5,148 nucleotides of DNA from Crenothrix polyspora (GCA_945903675.1 CAMDOP010000257.1:1-5148), one strand, 5' to 3'; counted from the stretch's first letter, positions 1 to 4,680 are shown. Notes: generated by a model not told the origin, from the letters alone. Made by a program: numbers and translations.

Positions 1-13
1 AAAATAATACCCT

Positions 14-352
14 CTATTTTCCTTGTACAAGGCCAGATGAAAAAGAGGTCACGTTATCAAGGGTGTTCAATGATACTTCTCCTGATTTTTTAATGCGACG
101 CGCACGCCAGTCAACTGAGCGAATTTGATCGCATAAAACAGCACCTTGAATAGTTGAATCGTTGGGCAAAACGACTTCGAAAGGATAGTCTTTTATTTTT
201 GAAGTTATTGGACACAGCAAACATAGGCCGAAACGGTTATAAGCGGCACGAGATAATACGAGTGCGGGTCTAAAACCGGCTTGTTCACTGCCTTTTTGCG
301 GATCAAAACTTAGCCAGACCAGATCACCACGCTCAGGAATGTAGTCACTCAT
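14..352 (-). CDS. mazF: MazF-family mRNA interferase toxin (type II TA)
   Basis: This is a 112-residue MazF/PemK toxin, a ribosome-independent endoribonuclease that cuts single-stranded mRNA at short sequences and is neutralised by MazE. The start at 352 (MSDYIPERGD) fits the family: E. coli MazF has 111 residues and begins the same way, and this ATG lies 2 bases after the mazE stop. A longer reading from 394 would run into mazE and adds 14 unconserved residues. The N-terminal block GDLVWLSFDPQKGSEQAGFR is seen at residues 9-28, with E23 and R28 matching the catalytic-region Glu and Arg of E. coli MazF. PALVLS follows at 29-34, then PIT and YPFEVVLP, and later a D-Q-I-R-S-V-D-W-R-A-R stretch typical of the dimer core. 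No frameshift or missing key residue is visible. There is no clear Shine-Dalgarno, so translation is probably coupled to mazE. RNA target specificity cannot be read from the sequence. Confidence 0.95.
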   Translation of the reverse strand: MSDYIPERGDLVWLSFDPQKGSEQAGFRPALVLSRAAYNRFGLCLLCPITSKIKDYPFEVVLPNDSTIQGAVLCDQIRSVDWRARRIKKSGEVSLNTLDNVTSFSSGLVQGK

Positions 353-354
353 AC

Positions 355-603
355 TTACCACTCTATATTCTCGCGTCCCACGGATACGCCCCAATCGATT
401 TCTGAATGAGTATTGTCGTTTGTCATTTTTGCGTATAAATGATCAAAATTAACGTCTTTGTTTATTTTTTGGATGATTAACTGCCCTTTTTGTGTGGCAG
501 TTAAATCAACTTGGTCACCTTCTTTTAAGGCCGCTTTTGCGGCCTCAGAAGCTGGAATGCGGACGGCAAGGCTATTACCCCATTTTGCAACTGTGACAGT
601 CAT
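355..603 (-). CDS. mazE: MazE-family antitoxin
   Basis: This is an 82-residue AbrB/SpoVT-fold antitoxin, the same length as E. coli MazE. The N-terminal swapped-hairpin DNA-binding domain is clear at residues 1-50 (VAKWGNSLAVRIP at 5-17, then LKEGDQVDL and GQLIIQ). The C-terminal tail HSEIDWGVSVGRENIEW resembles the E. coli MazE segment that wraps MazF and fills its RNA-binding groove. The start at 603 was chosen because GGAGAA sits just upstream and the AbrB domain begins at once. An in-frame ATG at 642 would lie inside the predicted promoter. mazF follows after 2 bases, so the two form an operon with the antitoxin first. The protein probably represses the operon together with MazF, as is known for the family. 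Confidence 0.95.
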   Translation of the reverse strand: MTVTVAKWGNSLAVRIPASEAAKAALKEGDQVDLTATQKGQLIIQKINKDVNFDHLYAKMTNDNTHSEIDWGVSVGRENIEW

Positions 604-637
604 TTTCTTCTCCGTGATGGATAAACAATGTATATGC

Positions 638-665
638 AGCATAGCTGATAAATATAATATGTAAA
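638..665 (-). promoter_or_regulatory. Predicted mazEF promoter
   Basis: On the minus strand, TTTACA (660-665) and TATGCT (638-643) form a sigma70-like pair with a 16-bp spacer, about 35 bases upstream of the mazE start. A short inverted repeat, CAGC-ATA-GCTG (637-647), overlaps the -10 box and could be part of a MazE/MazF operator. The -10 matches only 4 of 6 consensus bases, so this is a prediction. Confidence 0.5.
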
Positions 666-722
666 GCCTCGCTAGAGAAAAATTGTTTCATGATTTTAAA
701 TCACTCGCTATTTTTTCTTTAC

Positions 723-730
723 CATTAGAT
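723..730. repeat. Left target-site duplication of the MITE-like element
   Basis: The octamer CATTAGAT abuts the left inverted repeat and recurs exactly at 940-947 just outside the right one, as expected of an 8-bp staggered-cut target duplication. Confidence 0.65.
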
Positions 731-796
731 GGCTACCAATTTAAGACGGGACACTAGCTTAATCATTCACTTTTAAACAGGGTTCTTCTAAGCACA

Positions 797-838
797 GACA
801 AAGGACGAAAGGCGAAGGGCAAAGGGCAAAGGGTTAAG
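797..838 (+). repeat. Degenerate heptamer tandem repeat inside the MITE-like element
   Basis: Six 7-base units run in series: GACAAAG, GACGAAA, GGCGAAG, GGCAAAG, GGCAAAG, GGTTAAG. The fourth and fifth are identical. The purine-rich strand is partly complementary to 881-911 (GTCTTTCGCC...CCTTTCGTC), so the tract is one arm of a long imperfect hairpin in the element core. Confidence 0.7.
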
Positions 839-847
839 TCTAGTACC

Positions 848-870
848 TGTCACGCCTTAAGTTGCTAGCC
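848..870 (+). repeat. Internal third copy of the element's terminal repeat
   Basis: This 23-bp segment (TGTCACGCC...GTTGCTAGCC) matches the right terminus (917-939) at 20 of 23 positions in the same orientation. The element therefore holds two right-type ends and one left-type end, which suggests nested insertion or internal duplication. It is followed at once by a small palindrome, AGCCT-CCT-AGGCT (867-879). Confidence 0.7.
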
Positions 871-977
871 TCCTAGGCTTAGTCTTTCGCCCTGAGCCTT
901 TCGTCTGCGCTGAAGCTGTCCCGCTTTAAGTTGGTAGCCCATTAGATGTTATAGGGTGTGATTAAAAGTACGGGGCT

Positions 978-1073
978 TAATAAGGGACAGACCACGGTTT
1001 ATAAAGATGCAGCCATATACGGCAGCAAATAAATACAGAGTGGAGCGCCTATCCACCATAAGCGAATAATCAC
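978..1073 (+). repeat. Dispersed ~95-bp repeat, copy a
   Basis: This is the first of three related non-coding copies (others at 1745-1856 and 3622-3713). It opens with the REP-like head TAATAAGGGACAGACCACGG, continues with an AAGATGCAGCCATATACGGC core, then a CAGAGTGGA...TCCAC hairpin (1040-1056), and ends GCGAATAATCAC (1062-1073), a dodecamer that recurs at 2445-2456 within the next repeat family. Compared with copy b, the centre of the hairpin is shorter. No intact frame runs through it. Confidence 0.7.
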
Positions 1074-1103
1074 ACACACTTCTATTATGTAGGTGATTTG
1101 GCT

Positions 1104-1409
1104 TTATCTTTGAGAGTTTAAAATACTATCAATGTCTCTGTTTCCGTGAAGGATACGTATAACATCGATGCCTGTTTGCGCAGGGCGATAAAAAATTAAA
1201 TACGAATCGACTGGGAATTTATACAGTTTGCAGTATTCTTCTTTCTGTACCCCAAGCCCGGGCGAACTTGCTAATAGTTCGCATTTTTGCTTTAGCATTG
1301 CCATATATTGAGATGCAATTCTGGATTTATCTTTGGCAATGAAATCATGTATTTCTTTTAAATCGTTTAGAACCAGTGGGGTAAACTTTGCGCTTGCCAT
1401 CATGATCAT
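1104..1409 (-). CDS. RelE/ParE-family toxin (type II TA)
   Basis: This protein of up to 101 residues belongs to the RelE/ParE superfamily. Members either cleave mRNA on the ribosome (RelE-like) or poison DNA gyrase (ParE-like). The order is typical: an N-terminal beta strand (AKFTPLVLNDLKEI), a helical hairpin (DFIAKDKSRIASQYMAMLKQKCELLASSPGLG), then beta strands ending in YKFPVDSYLIFYRP and GIDVIRILHGNRDIDSIL. The SYLIFYR...I-RILHG-RD signature resembles ParE proteins, so gyrase inhibition is the better guess, but the target cannot be settled from sequence. Three in-frame ATGs (1409, 1403, 1400) are possible. The one at 1400 (MASAKF) gives the most usual N-terminus, and none has a clear Shine-Dalgarno, consistent with translation coupled to the antitoxin gene 6 bases upstream. 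The frame is intact. Confidence 0.9.
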   Translation of the reverse strand: MIMMASAKFTPLVLNDLKEIHDFIAKDKSRIASQYMAMLKQKCELLASSPGLGVQKEEYCKLYKFPVDSYLIFYRPAQTGIDVIRILHGNRDIDSILNSQR

Positions 1410-1415
1410 GTAGTT

Positions 1416-1661
1416 TTAAATGAGACCATTGAAAGCTGTGTCGCTATCAACTAATAGTCCTTGGTCGGCTTGGTGAATGCCGGCATTTAAATCGTTTTGC
1501 AATACTTGTAATTTTAACTGTTGGTAAGCCTTGTATTCACTTTCAGAGAGTATGACTGCGACGGGACGACCTTTTTTCTGGATAGTCACTGGGTTGCGTT
1601 GAGCCATATCGAGTAATGCACCAAAATGTGTTTTGGCTTCTGTTGACGTCATATTGATCAT
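1416..1661 (-). CDS. Phd/YefM-family antitoxin
   Basis: This 81-residue antitoxin is paired with the downstream RelE/ParE toxin. Residues 1-50 carry the Phd/YefM DNA-binding fold: STEAKTHFGALLDMAQRNPVTIQKKGRPVAVILSESEYKAY, with the hallmark TI-KKGRPVAV-LS-SEY pattern. The C-terminal part (from about residue 52, LQVLQNDLNAGIHQADQGLLVDSDTAFNGLI) is the toxin-binding region, usually disordered until bound. The start at 1661 is preferred because a GGA lies about 10 bases upstream. An internal ATG at 1652 is possible and would lose only three residues. The gene is first in a two-gene operon and is followed by the toxin after 6 bases. A strong palindrome upstream is a good candidate for its own binding site. 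Confidence 0.92.
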   Translation of the reverse strand: MINMTSTEAKTHFGALLDMAQRNPVTIQKKGRPVAVILSESEYKAYQQLKLQVLQNDLNAGIHQADQGLLVDSDTAFNGLI

Positions 1662-1684
1662 TGTATTAAATCCGTAATGGTTAA

Positions 1685-1729
1685 AATGATTATTTTAATC
1701 ATTATGGCTGTGACGGATAGCTTATACAA
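1685..1729 (-). promoter_or_regulatory. Predicted promoter and palindromic operator of the phd/parE-type operon
   Basis: The perfect palindrome AATGATTA-TTT-TAATCATT (1685-1703) lies 24 bases before the antitoxin start. On the minus strand a CATAAT -10 box (1701-1706, 5 of 6 consensus) overlaps its outer end. A weak TTGTAT -35 (1724-1729) lies 17 bp further upstream. A repressor bound here would cover the -10 and the transcription start, which fits the self-repression known for Phd/YefM antitoxins. The palindrome is certain; the promoter assignment is predicted. Confidence 0.6.
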
Positions 1730-1744
1730 GGGTATTTTTAAATG

Positions 1745-1856
1745 AATAATAAGGCGCAGAGCTTGGTTTATGAAGATACCGCCATATACCACCATGCTAT
1801 CGATCAATGCAGAGTGGATTCGGCGCAGTAGCGCCTATGCACCATAAACGAAGCTA
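1745..1856 (+). repeat. Dispersed ~95-bp repeat, copy b
   Basis: This copy has a degenerate head (AATAATAAGGCGCAGAGC), then GGTTTATGAAGAT and a GCCATATAC core, then ATCAATGCAGAGTGGATTC shared with copy c. The hairpin is most complete here: GTGGAT-TC-GGCGC (1814-1826), loop AGTA, GCGCC-T-ATGCAC (1831-1842), with one G-G mismatch. It ends ACCATAAACGAA, like copy a. It sits between the second TA operon and the broken HNH gene. Confidence 0.7.
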
Positions 1857-1933
1857 CAAATCTGCCACCTTTAGTCAAAAAATACGTCTTTAGCGAGCAT
1901 TATTCGTCACTGTGTTTTATGAAATAATTATGC

Positions 1934-2312
1934 TTAGCTTTTGTCTCTACAAAAACTAGGATCAACATAGCGCTTTTTAGCGCGTTTGCTATAGGTGTAA
2001 CACACCGCCCTTAGCTCCAAGGTAATAATCCATGCTGATTGCAGCTAGTTTTATAGTGGGCTTAGTCTTACACCCTATACGTTCCCATGCATCTTTTTCT
2101 TTTCCTGCTGCTATGCTTTGCCATTGCATGTTTCTAGGGGCATCTGCACCGCCACAGGCTAAAGCTTGGATATGATCTATGACATAACCCGGGCAACTGC
2201 CGTGTCGATTGCCATTAGTGGGGCATGGGTGGCTGGCTTTAAAGTGGTTTTTAGCGGCTAGACTTCGGACTATACGTGTTTGGGCGGTTAGGGTATTGCT
2301 GCAAGAGGAGTA
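1934..2312 (-). pseudogene. HNH-nuclease-like secreted protein, 5'-truncated and frameshifted
   Basis: Reading the minus strand from 2312 gives about 103 codons that resemble small HNH endonuclease-like proteins. The order is FKASHPCPTNGNRHGS, then CPGYVIDHIQALACGGAD with the Asp-His of the HNH core, then APRNMQWQSIAAGKEKDAWERIGCK with the N-M-Q-W motif. This frame stops at 1989 after YYLGAKGGVLHL. Skipping one base near 2003 restores a family-like ending, YYLGAKGG-CYTYSKRAKKRYVDPSFC, with a TAA at 1934. Six cysteines appear in the restored protein, as in an exported disulfide-bonded protein. There is no start codon: upstream the frame meets TGA at 2313-2315, exactly where a REP-like head begins, and the residues before RSLAAK (SNTLTAQTRIV) look like the end of a lost signal peptide. 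Two independent lesions make it a pseudogene, unless a sequencing error accounts for the frameshift. The family link is recalled from motifs, not searched. Confidence 0.75.
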
Positions 2313-2336
2313 TCAGGGACAGACTACTGTTTAAAG
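2311..2336 (+). repeat. REP-like head sequence at the broken end of the HNH gene
   Basis: CAGGGACAGACTACTGTTTA (2314-2333) matches the heads of repeat copies a and c (GGGACAGACCAYGGTTTA) with few differences, but then leads into a different module (2358-2450). It begins where homology to the HNH protein ends. Confidence 0.6.
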
Positions 2337-2357
2337 CATTCTTGCCTAATTTTTTCC

Positions 2358-2450
2358 TAGTTAGGCTTTTTTGTTCGATTGTTTTCGATATTGCGATTTT
2401 TCTTCAGATTGCTATCAAATCACCCATTGACTTACGTCCTCATACGCGAA
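2358..2450 (+). repeat. Intergenic module with a second copy at 3878-3973
   Basis: The first 29 bases (2358-2386, containing TTTTTTGTTCGATTGTTTTC) match 3878-3906 at 27 positions. After a diverged gap of about the same length in both copies, GCT...CACCC...GACTTACG (2411-2436) matches 3931-3959. Both copies can be read on the plus strand as L-V-R-x-F-C-S-I-V-F...K-x-P-x-D-L-R. This may only reflect shared DNA: neither frame resembles a known protein or has a start context. I treat it as non-coding repeat. The bases from 2451 to 2533 stay open on the plus strand (FEKKIQATLLRAWSEDPDLE), which I do not recognise. Confidence 0.6.
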
Positions 2451-2546
2451 TAATCACTCGTTTCGAGAAAAAGATTCAAGCAACTCTCCTTCGTGCTTGG
2501 AGTGAAGATCCCGACTTGGAAAAGTCATCATGAACAACTAGATAAT

Positions 2547-2579
2547 AAAATCAGTTAATCCTGGTCAAGCGGATTACTG
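2547..2579 (-). terminator. Predicted Rho-independent terminator of the rpn gene
   Basis: Immediately after the rpn stop, the minus strand reads CAGTAATCC, a 9-base loop, GGATTAACTG, then ATTTTATTAT. The two arms (2571-2579 and 2552-2561) pair along nine bases with one bulged base, and the U-rich tail follows. The stem is only moderately GC-rich. Confidence 0.6.
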
Positions 2580-2580
2580 G

Positions 2581-3558
2581 TTAATCATTGAATATATCAG
2601 AGAGTTGTTTAGCATCGAACACTCGGTCAGCCCAGTGTTCAATTTCATCAACTGAGGCCTTGGAGATTAAACTAATTTTGTCGGCTGGAATAGCGCCAAA
2701 GCGCTTAGCTAATAAGCGTTGTAATATGAGCATTTCACCTTCTTGCCTACCTTCTTGCCTACCTTCTTGCCTACCCTCTTGTTTTCCTTCAACTTTTGCT
2801 CCAGCTTTAAGGCCTTCAGCCCATAGTTCTAATCGATCACCAAACATAACTTTAATCTCCTGTAAATCATCCACTTCGGGAAGTACGATAGCGTAGTTTT
2901 TCTTTCTTTTCAACGTTGCTCTGATCCAGATAGCAAATACACGCTTTAAATCGGGTCTATCTTCTAACCAGTCGTTTAATAGGCCGATTAACTCTATGAT
3001 AGTGGTCGGCTCACTGAACTGTTCAAATCGAAATACGGCTGCCACTAAGTTTTTAAGTGACGCCAGTTCTGTATCAGAATAAGCATTCTCTGCAATCAGA
3101 TGATATTTTAAATGCGGTGTAAAGCTGGCCAGAAAAGGAGGTAACACTGGTATTAAATCCGCAATATCTGTTTTAGCTGTCCAAGTTCGATTACCGTTAT
3201 ATAAAACAATCGGTAAAATCGGCGGTAACAAGCCTTTTACATGACCTTCTTTGATTAAATCTTGGTACAACAAGCCAACATAAACCATCATACGAAGCGC
3301 CATATATTTATCAACACGGCTTTGAAACTCTATCAACAGATACAAGTACACCCAATCTCCCTGCACTTTAACTCGCCAGACGATATCATCCGCACGTTCT
3401 CTGAGATCTTCTGTGATATAAGAACAGGGCATTTTTTCAAGGGTTGAATAATCCAGAGATTGTAACCATTCATCAGGGATAAAGCCCATGATAAGGTCAC
3501 GCACTAATTCTGGGTTAGAAAACAGAAACTTATAACTACTATCATGGGGTTTTTTCAT
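2581..3558 (-). CDS. rpn: Rpn-family recombination-promoting nuclease / putative transposase
   Basis: This 325-residue protein has the full usual layout of the Rpn (Transposase_31, PD-(D/E)XK) family, whose characterised members cut DNA and raise RecA-independent recombination. The N-terminus has the family opening HDSSYKFLFS (residues 5-14). The catalytic region reads RADDIVWRVKVQGDWVYLYL, then LIEFQS, giving D58, E77 and Q79 as the likely metal-binding set. PPILPIVLYNG follows in the middle, a conserved family block. Residues from about 252 form a charged linker with the QEGR tetrapeptide repeated (KQEGRQEGRQEGRQEGE), and the end (MLILQRLLAKRFGAIP...ISLISKASVDEIEHWADRVFDA) looks like the DUF4351-type helical tail. 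The start at 3558 keeps the conserved HD-YK block; the next Met (24) would lose it. No Shine-Dalgarno precedes it. The gene stands alone, flanked by repeats, and appears intact. Confidence 0.92.
   Translation of the reverse strand: MKKPHDSSYKFLFSNPELVRDLIMGFIPDEWLQSLDYSTLEKMPCSYITEDLRERADDIVWRVKVQGDWVYLYLLIEFQSRVDKYMALRMMVYVGLLYQDLIKEGHVKGLLPPILPIVLYNGNRTWTAKTDIADLIPVLPPFLASFTPHLKYHLIAENAYSDTELASLKNLVAAVFRFEQFSEPTTIIELIGLLNDWLEDRPDLKRVFAIWIRATLKRKKNYAIVLPEVDDLQEIKVMFGDRLELWAEGLKAGAKVEGKQEGRQEGRQEGRQEGEMLILQRLLAKRFGAIPADKISLISKASVDEIEHWADRVFDAKQLSDIFND
2738..2797 (-). repeat. 12-bp in-frame tandem repeat coding for the QEGR linker of Rpn
   Basis: Three identical 12-base units, CCTTCTTGCCTA on the plus strand (2738-2749, 2750-2761, 2762-2773), are followed by two diverged units (CCCTCTTGTTTT at 2774-2785, CCTTCAACTTTT at 2786-2797). 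The length is a multiple of three, so gain or loss of units changes linker length without breaking the frame. Confidence 0.9.
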
Positions 3559-3565
3559 GAGCTGG

Positions 3566-3593
3566 ATTATAGGCGTTTAAACTAACCTGTATA
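3566..3593 (-). promoter_or_regulatory. Predicted rpn promoter, possibly giving a leaderless mRNA
   Basis: A perfect TATAAT -10 box (3566-3571) and a TATACA -35-like hexamer (3588-3593, 4 of 6) stand 16 bp apart on the minus strand. The -10 ends only 7 bases before the rpn ATG, so transcription would begin at or next to the A of that ATG. Confidence 0.5.
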
Positions 3594-3621
3594 GGTATTT
3601 ATTCTTCGGTTGATAAAACGC

Positions 3622-3713
3622 ATAATAAGGGACAGACCATGGTTTATGAAGATGCAGCCATATACGGCTGCACAGAAGATCAATGCAGAGTGGATTCGGG
3701 GCGGTAGCGCCGA
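3622..3713 (+). repeat. Dispersed ~95-bp repeat, copy c
   Basis: It has an intact head (ATAATAAGGGACAGACCATGG), then TTTATGAAGATGCAGCCATATACGG shared almost base for base with copy a, then ATCAATGCAGAGTGGATTC shared with copy b. The GGGGC-GGTA-GCGCC hairpin top (3698-3711) has one mismatch, and the right lower arm seen in copies a and b is missing, so the copy is 3'-truncated. It lies about 30 bases beyond the rpn promoter. Confidence 0.7.
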
Positions 3714-3843
3714 CTCTCTTTATTCCACTTCTTTTTATCGAGGCTACTTTTCAACGATAGTTGCAATATTAAACGTTTGAGACACCCCGTCTCGCTTGAG
3801 AGGTAAAAACACCGTTATTAATCTACACTTCCGGTTAATCATC
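3714..3843. other. Intergenic stretch without recognised features
   Basis: The sequence between repeat copy c and the 33-bp repeat holds no supportable gene on either strand. The only structure noticed is a small perfect hairpin, GAGAC-ACCCC-GTCTC (3779-3793), without a U-rich tail. Confidence 0.5.
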
Positions 3844-3876
3844 TTTAAAAATATAAACGTGGTACGTCCCCTATTA
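3844..3876 (-). repeat. 33-bp REP-like repeat, first copy
   Basis: These 33 bases are identical to 4681-4713. Read on the minus strand they run TAATAGGGGACGTACCACG then TTTATA, which aligns with the heads of copies a and c (TAATAAGGGACAGACCACGG-TTTATA). They are therefore a variant of the same head in the opposite orientation. Confidence 0.8.
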
Positions 3877-3877
3877 T

Positions 3878-3973
3878 TAGTGAGGTTTTTTTGTTCGATT
3901 GTTTTCAAGCTTACGGGCGTGAGGCGTTTTGCTGTCGCGAAACCACCCTACGACTTACGGACTTCGTGTGCGA
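3878..3973 (+). repeat. Intergenic module, second copy (see 2358-2450)
   Basis: It begins TAGTGAGG then TTTTTTGTTCGATTGTTTTC (27 of 29 matching the first copy) and ends with CCACCCTACGACTTACGG. It directly adjoins the 33-bp repeat on its left and stops about 10 bases before the stop codon of the neighbouring minus-strand gene, so it may have supplied that gene's downstream boundary. Confidence 0.6.
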
Positions 3974-3982
3974 GTAAAGACT

Positions 3983-4471
3983 TTAAAAATAAAAACTATC
4001 TATTATTGATGGAGGAAGATTGGTATAGCTGTTTAAAAATACGCTCATTCCATCGTTAGTAAGATTGGATGAATGTAAATGACAACCTTTTGAAGCATCT
4101 ATTGTTTTTAAAAACGATAATTGCTCATCAGTTAGTGTTCTAAATCGATAAGTAAAAGCGATATCTAACAATTGAAGCATCAAATTATCATATTCCTTAT
4201 TTAACGAATCATTGCCTTTAGAATACCTATGAAACTTAGTAGTCTCTAATGGGTGATGAACACAATAACGCCAATTTAAATCAACTGCCAATACTCGTCC
4301 AACTGAATTACCGGGTGATGAAAATTCATAATTGACGGCTGCATATAAATAATAAAATGTATCGAATAATAAGCTACCTTCACTATCTTGCTCTATGAAT
4401 TCAATAATACTGGGATCGAATGGGGGATAAAATCCGTCACCAACAAAGAATGCGAAATTTAATTTTTTCAT
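3983..4471 (-). CDS. Hypothetical protein of 162 residues
   Basis: I do not recognise this protein. It appears soluble: there is no signal peptide and no hydrophobic stretch long enough for a membrane span. The N-terminal half is rich in aromatic residues (FAFFVGDGFYPPFDP at 7-21, FDTFYYLYAAVNYEF at 36-50), followed by VLAVDLNWRYCVHHPLETTKFHRY and a helical, acidic stretch (NDSLNKEYDNLMLQLLDIAFTYRFRTLTDEQLSFLKTID). The C-terminus (NLPPSIIDSFYF) ends about 10 bases from a repeat module, so the last residues could be recent. The start at 4471 (MKKLNFAFFV) is the only good one; the Shine-Dalgarno is weak (GGA about 12 bases upstream). No partner gene lies in the same operon. The size and aromatic-acidic make-up would suit an immunity-type protein, but nothing here shows that. 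Confidence 0.7.
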   Translation of the reverse strand: MKKLNFAFFVGDGFYPPFDPSIIEFIEQDSEGSLLFDTFYYLYAAVNYEFSSPGNSVGRVLAVDLNWRYCVHHPLETTKFHRYSKGNDSLNKEYDNLMLQLLDIAFTYRFRTLTDEQLSFLKTIDASKGCHLHSSNLTNDGMSVFLNSYTNLPPSIIDSFYF

Positions 4472-4511
4472 AACTTTATAAGGTCCAAATAAGGAAGTAT
4501 CAATGCATCAT

Positions 4512-4541
4512 TTTATATTAATGAGTTGTTTTTAGCGTCAC
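4512..4541 (-). promoter_or_regulatory. Possible promoter of the 162-residue protein gene
   Basis: On the minus strand TATAAA (4512-4517) and GTGACG (4536-4541) lie 18 bp apart, about 40 bases before the ATG at 4471. Both match only partly (5 of 6 and 4 of 6), so this is tentative. Confidence 0.3.
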
Positions 4542-4570
4542 CTCAAAATCAGCTAGCTGGTGATTTTGAG
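4542..4570. other. Perfect 10-bp stem-loop
   Basis: CTCAAAATCA (4542-4551) and TGATTTTGAG (4561-4570) are exact reverse complements around a 9-base loop that itself contains GCTAGC. Neither strand has a clear U-run after the stem, so it is a weak terminator. It sits just upstream of the possible promoter and could instead be a protein-binding site or another repeat relic. Confidence 0.5.
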
Positions 4571-4657
4571 TTTAGGATAATTCGCTATTACTTGTTTAAA
4601 TGAACTAAAATTTCAACTTTGGCTTATTTGCGCAAGGTTTCAACCATAGTTTGAGTT

Positions 4658-4676
4658 AAAGGGGTCAGCCCCCTTT
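4658..4676. repeat. REP-like hairpin with a GGGGTCAG core
   Basis: AAAGGGG (4658-4664) pairs perfectly with CCCCTTT (4670-4676) around TCAGC. On the plus strand it is followed by CTTTTTT, so it could also act as a terminator in that direction. GGGGTCAG hairpins of this kind are common in gammaproteobacterial REP sequences, as far as I recall. Confidence 0.55.
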
Positions 4677-4680
4677 CTTT

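Larger units (their letters stand above)
731..939. mobile_element. MITE-like element with inverted ends and 8-bp target duplication
   Basis: This is a 209-bp non-coding element. Its left end (731-753) begins GGCTACCAA and ends CGGGACA. Its right end (917-939) is the reverse complement with about 20 of 23 bases matching (TGTCCCG...TTGGTAGCC). The flanks carry the same octamer CATTAGAT at 723-730 and 940-947; because the ends share G/C, the shared direct repeat can be read as 10 bp (722-731 and 939-948). Inside are a heptamer tract (797-838), a partly complementary pyrimidine-rich arm (881-911) that would fold with it, and a third copy of the terminal sequence (848-870). There is no transposase, so any movement would need one supplied in trans. 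The family is not recognised by name. The intact duplication suggests a fairly recent insertion between the mazEF promoter and the next repeat. Confidence 0.75.

Noticed and set aside
458..664. Plus-strand frame opposite mazE
   Set aside because: It is antisense to a confident mazE gene and its promoter, with no independent support.
797..911. CRISPR-like array from the short repeats
   Set aside because: The units are contiguous 7-mers without spacers, inside a transposon-like element with inverted ends.
2276..2533. Plus-strand open frame of 85 codons
   Set aside because: It starts in the antisense of the HNH pseudogene and runs through a REP-like head and a repeat module. The shared residues with 3878-3973 follow from shared DNA, and no family is recognised.
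2588..2896. Plus-strand frame opposite rpn, with repeated S-C-L-P
   Set aside because: It is the antisense of the QEGR repeat in an intact, well-recognised gene.
978..3713. Integron attC sites for the dispersed ~95-bp repeats
   Set aside because: The hairpins lack the paired R/L box layout with a GTTRRRY core, and the copies share internal sequence as dispersed repeats do, not as cassette recombination sites.
3796..4059. Plus-strand open frame of 87 codons
   Set aside because: It crosses the 33-bp repeat and the second module and ends antisense to the 162-residue protein gene. There is no ribosome site or family resemblance.
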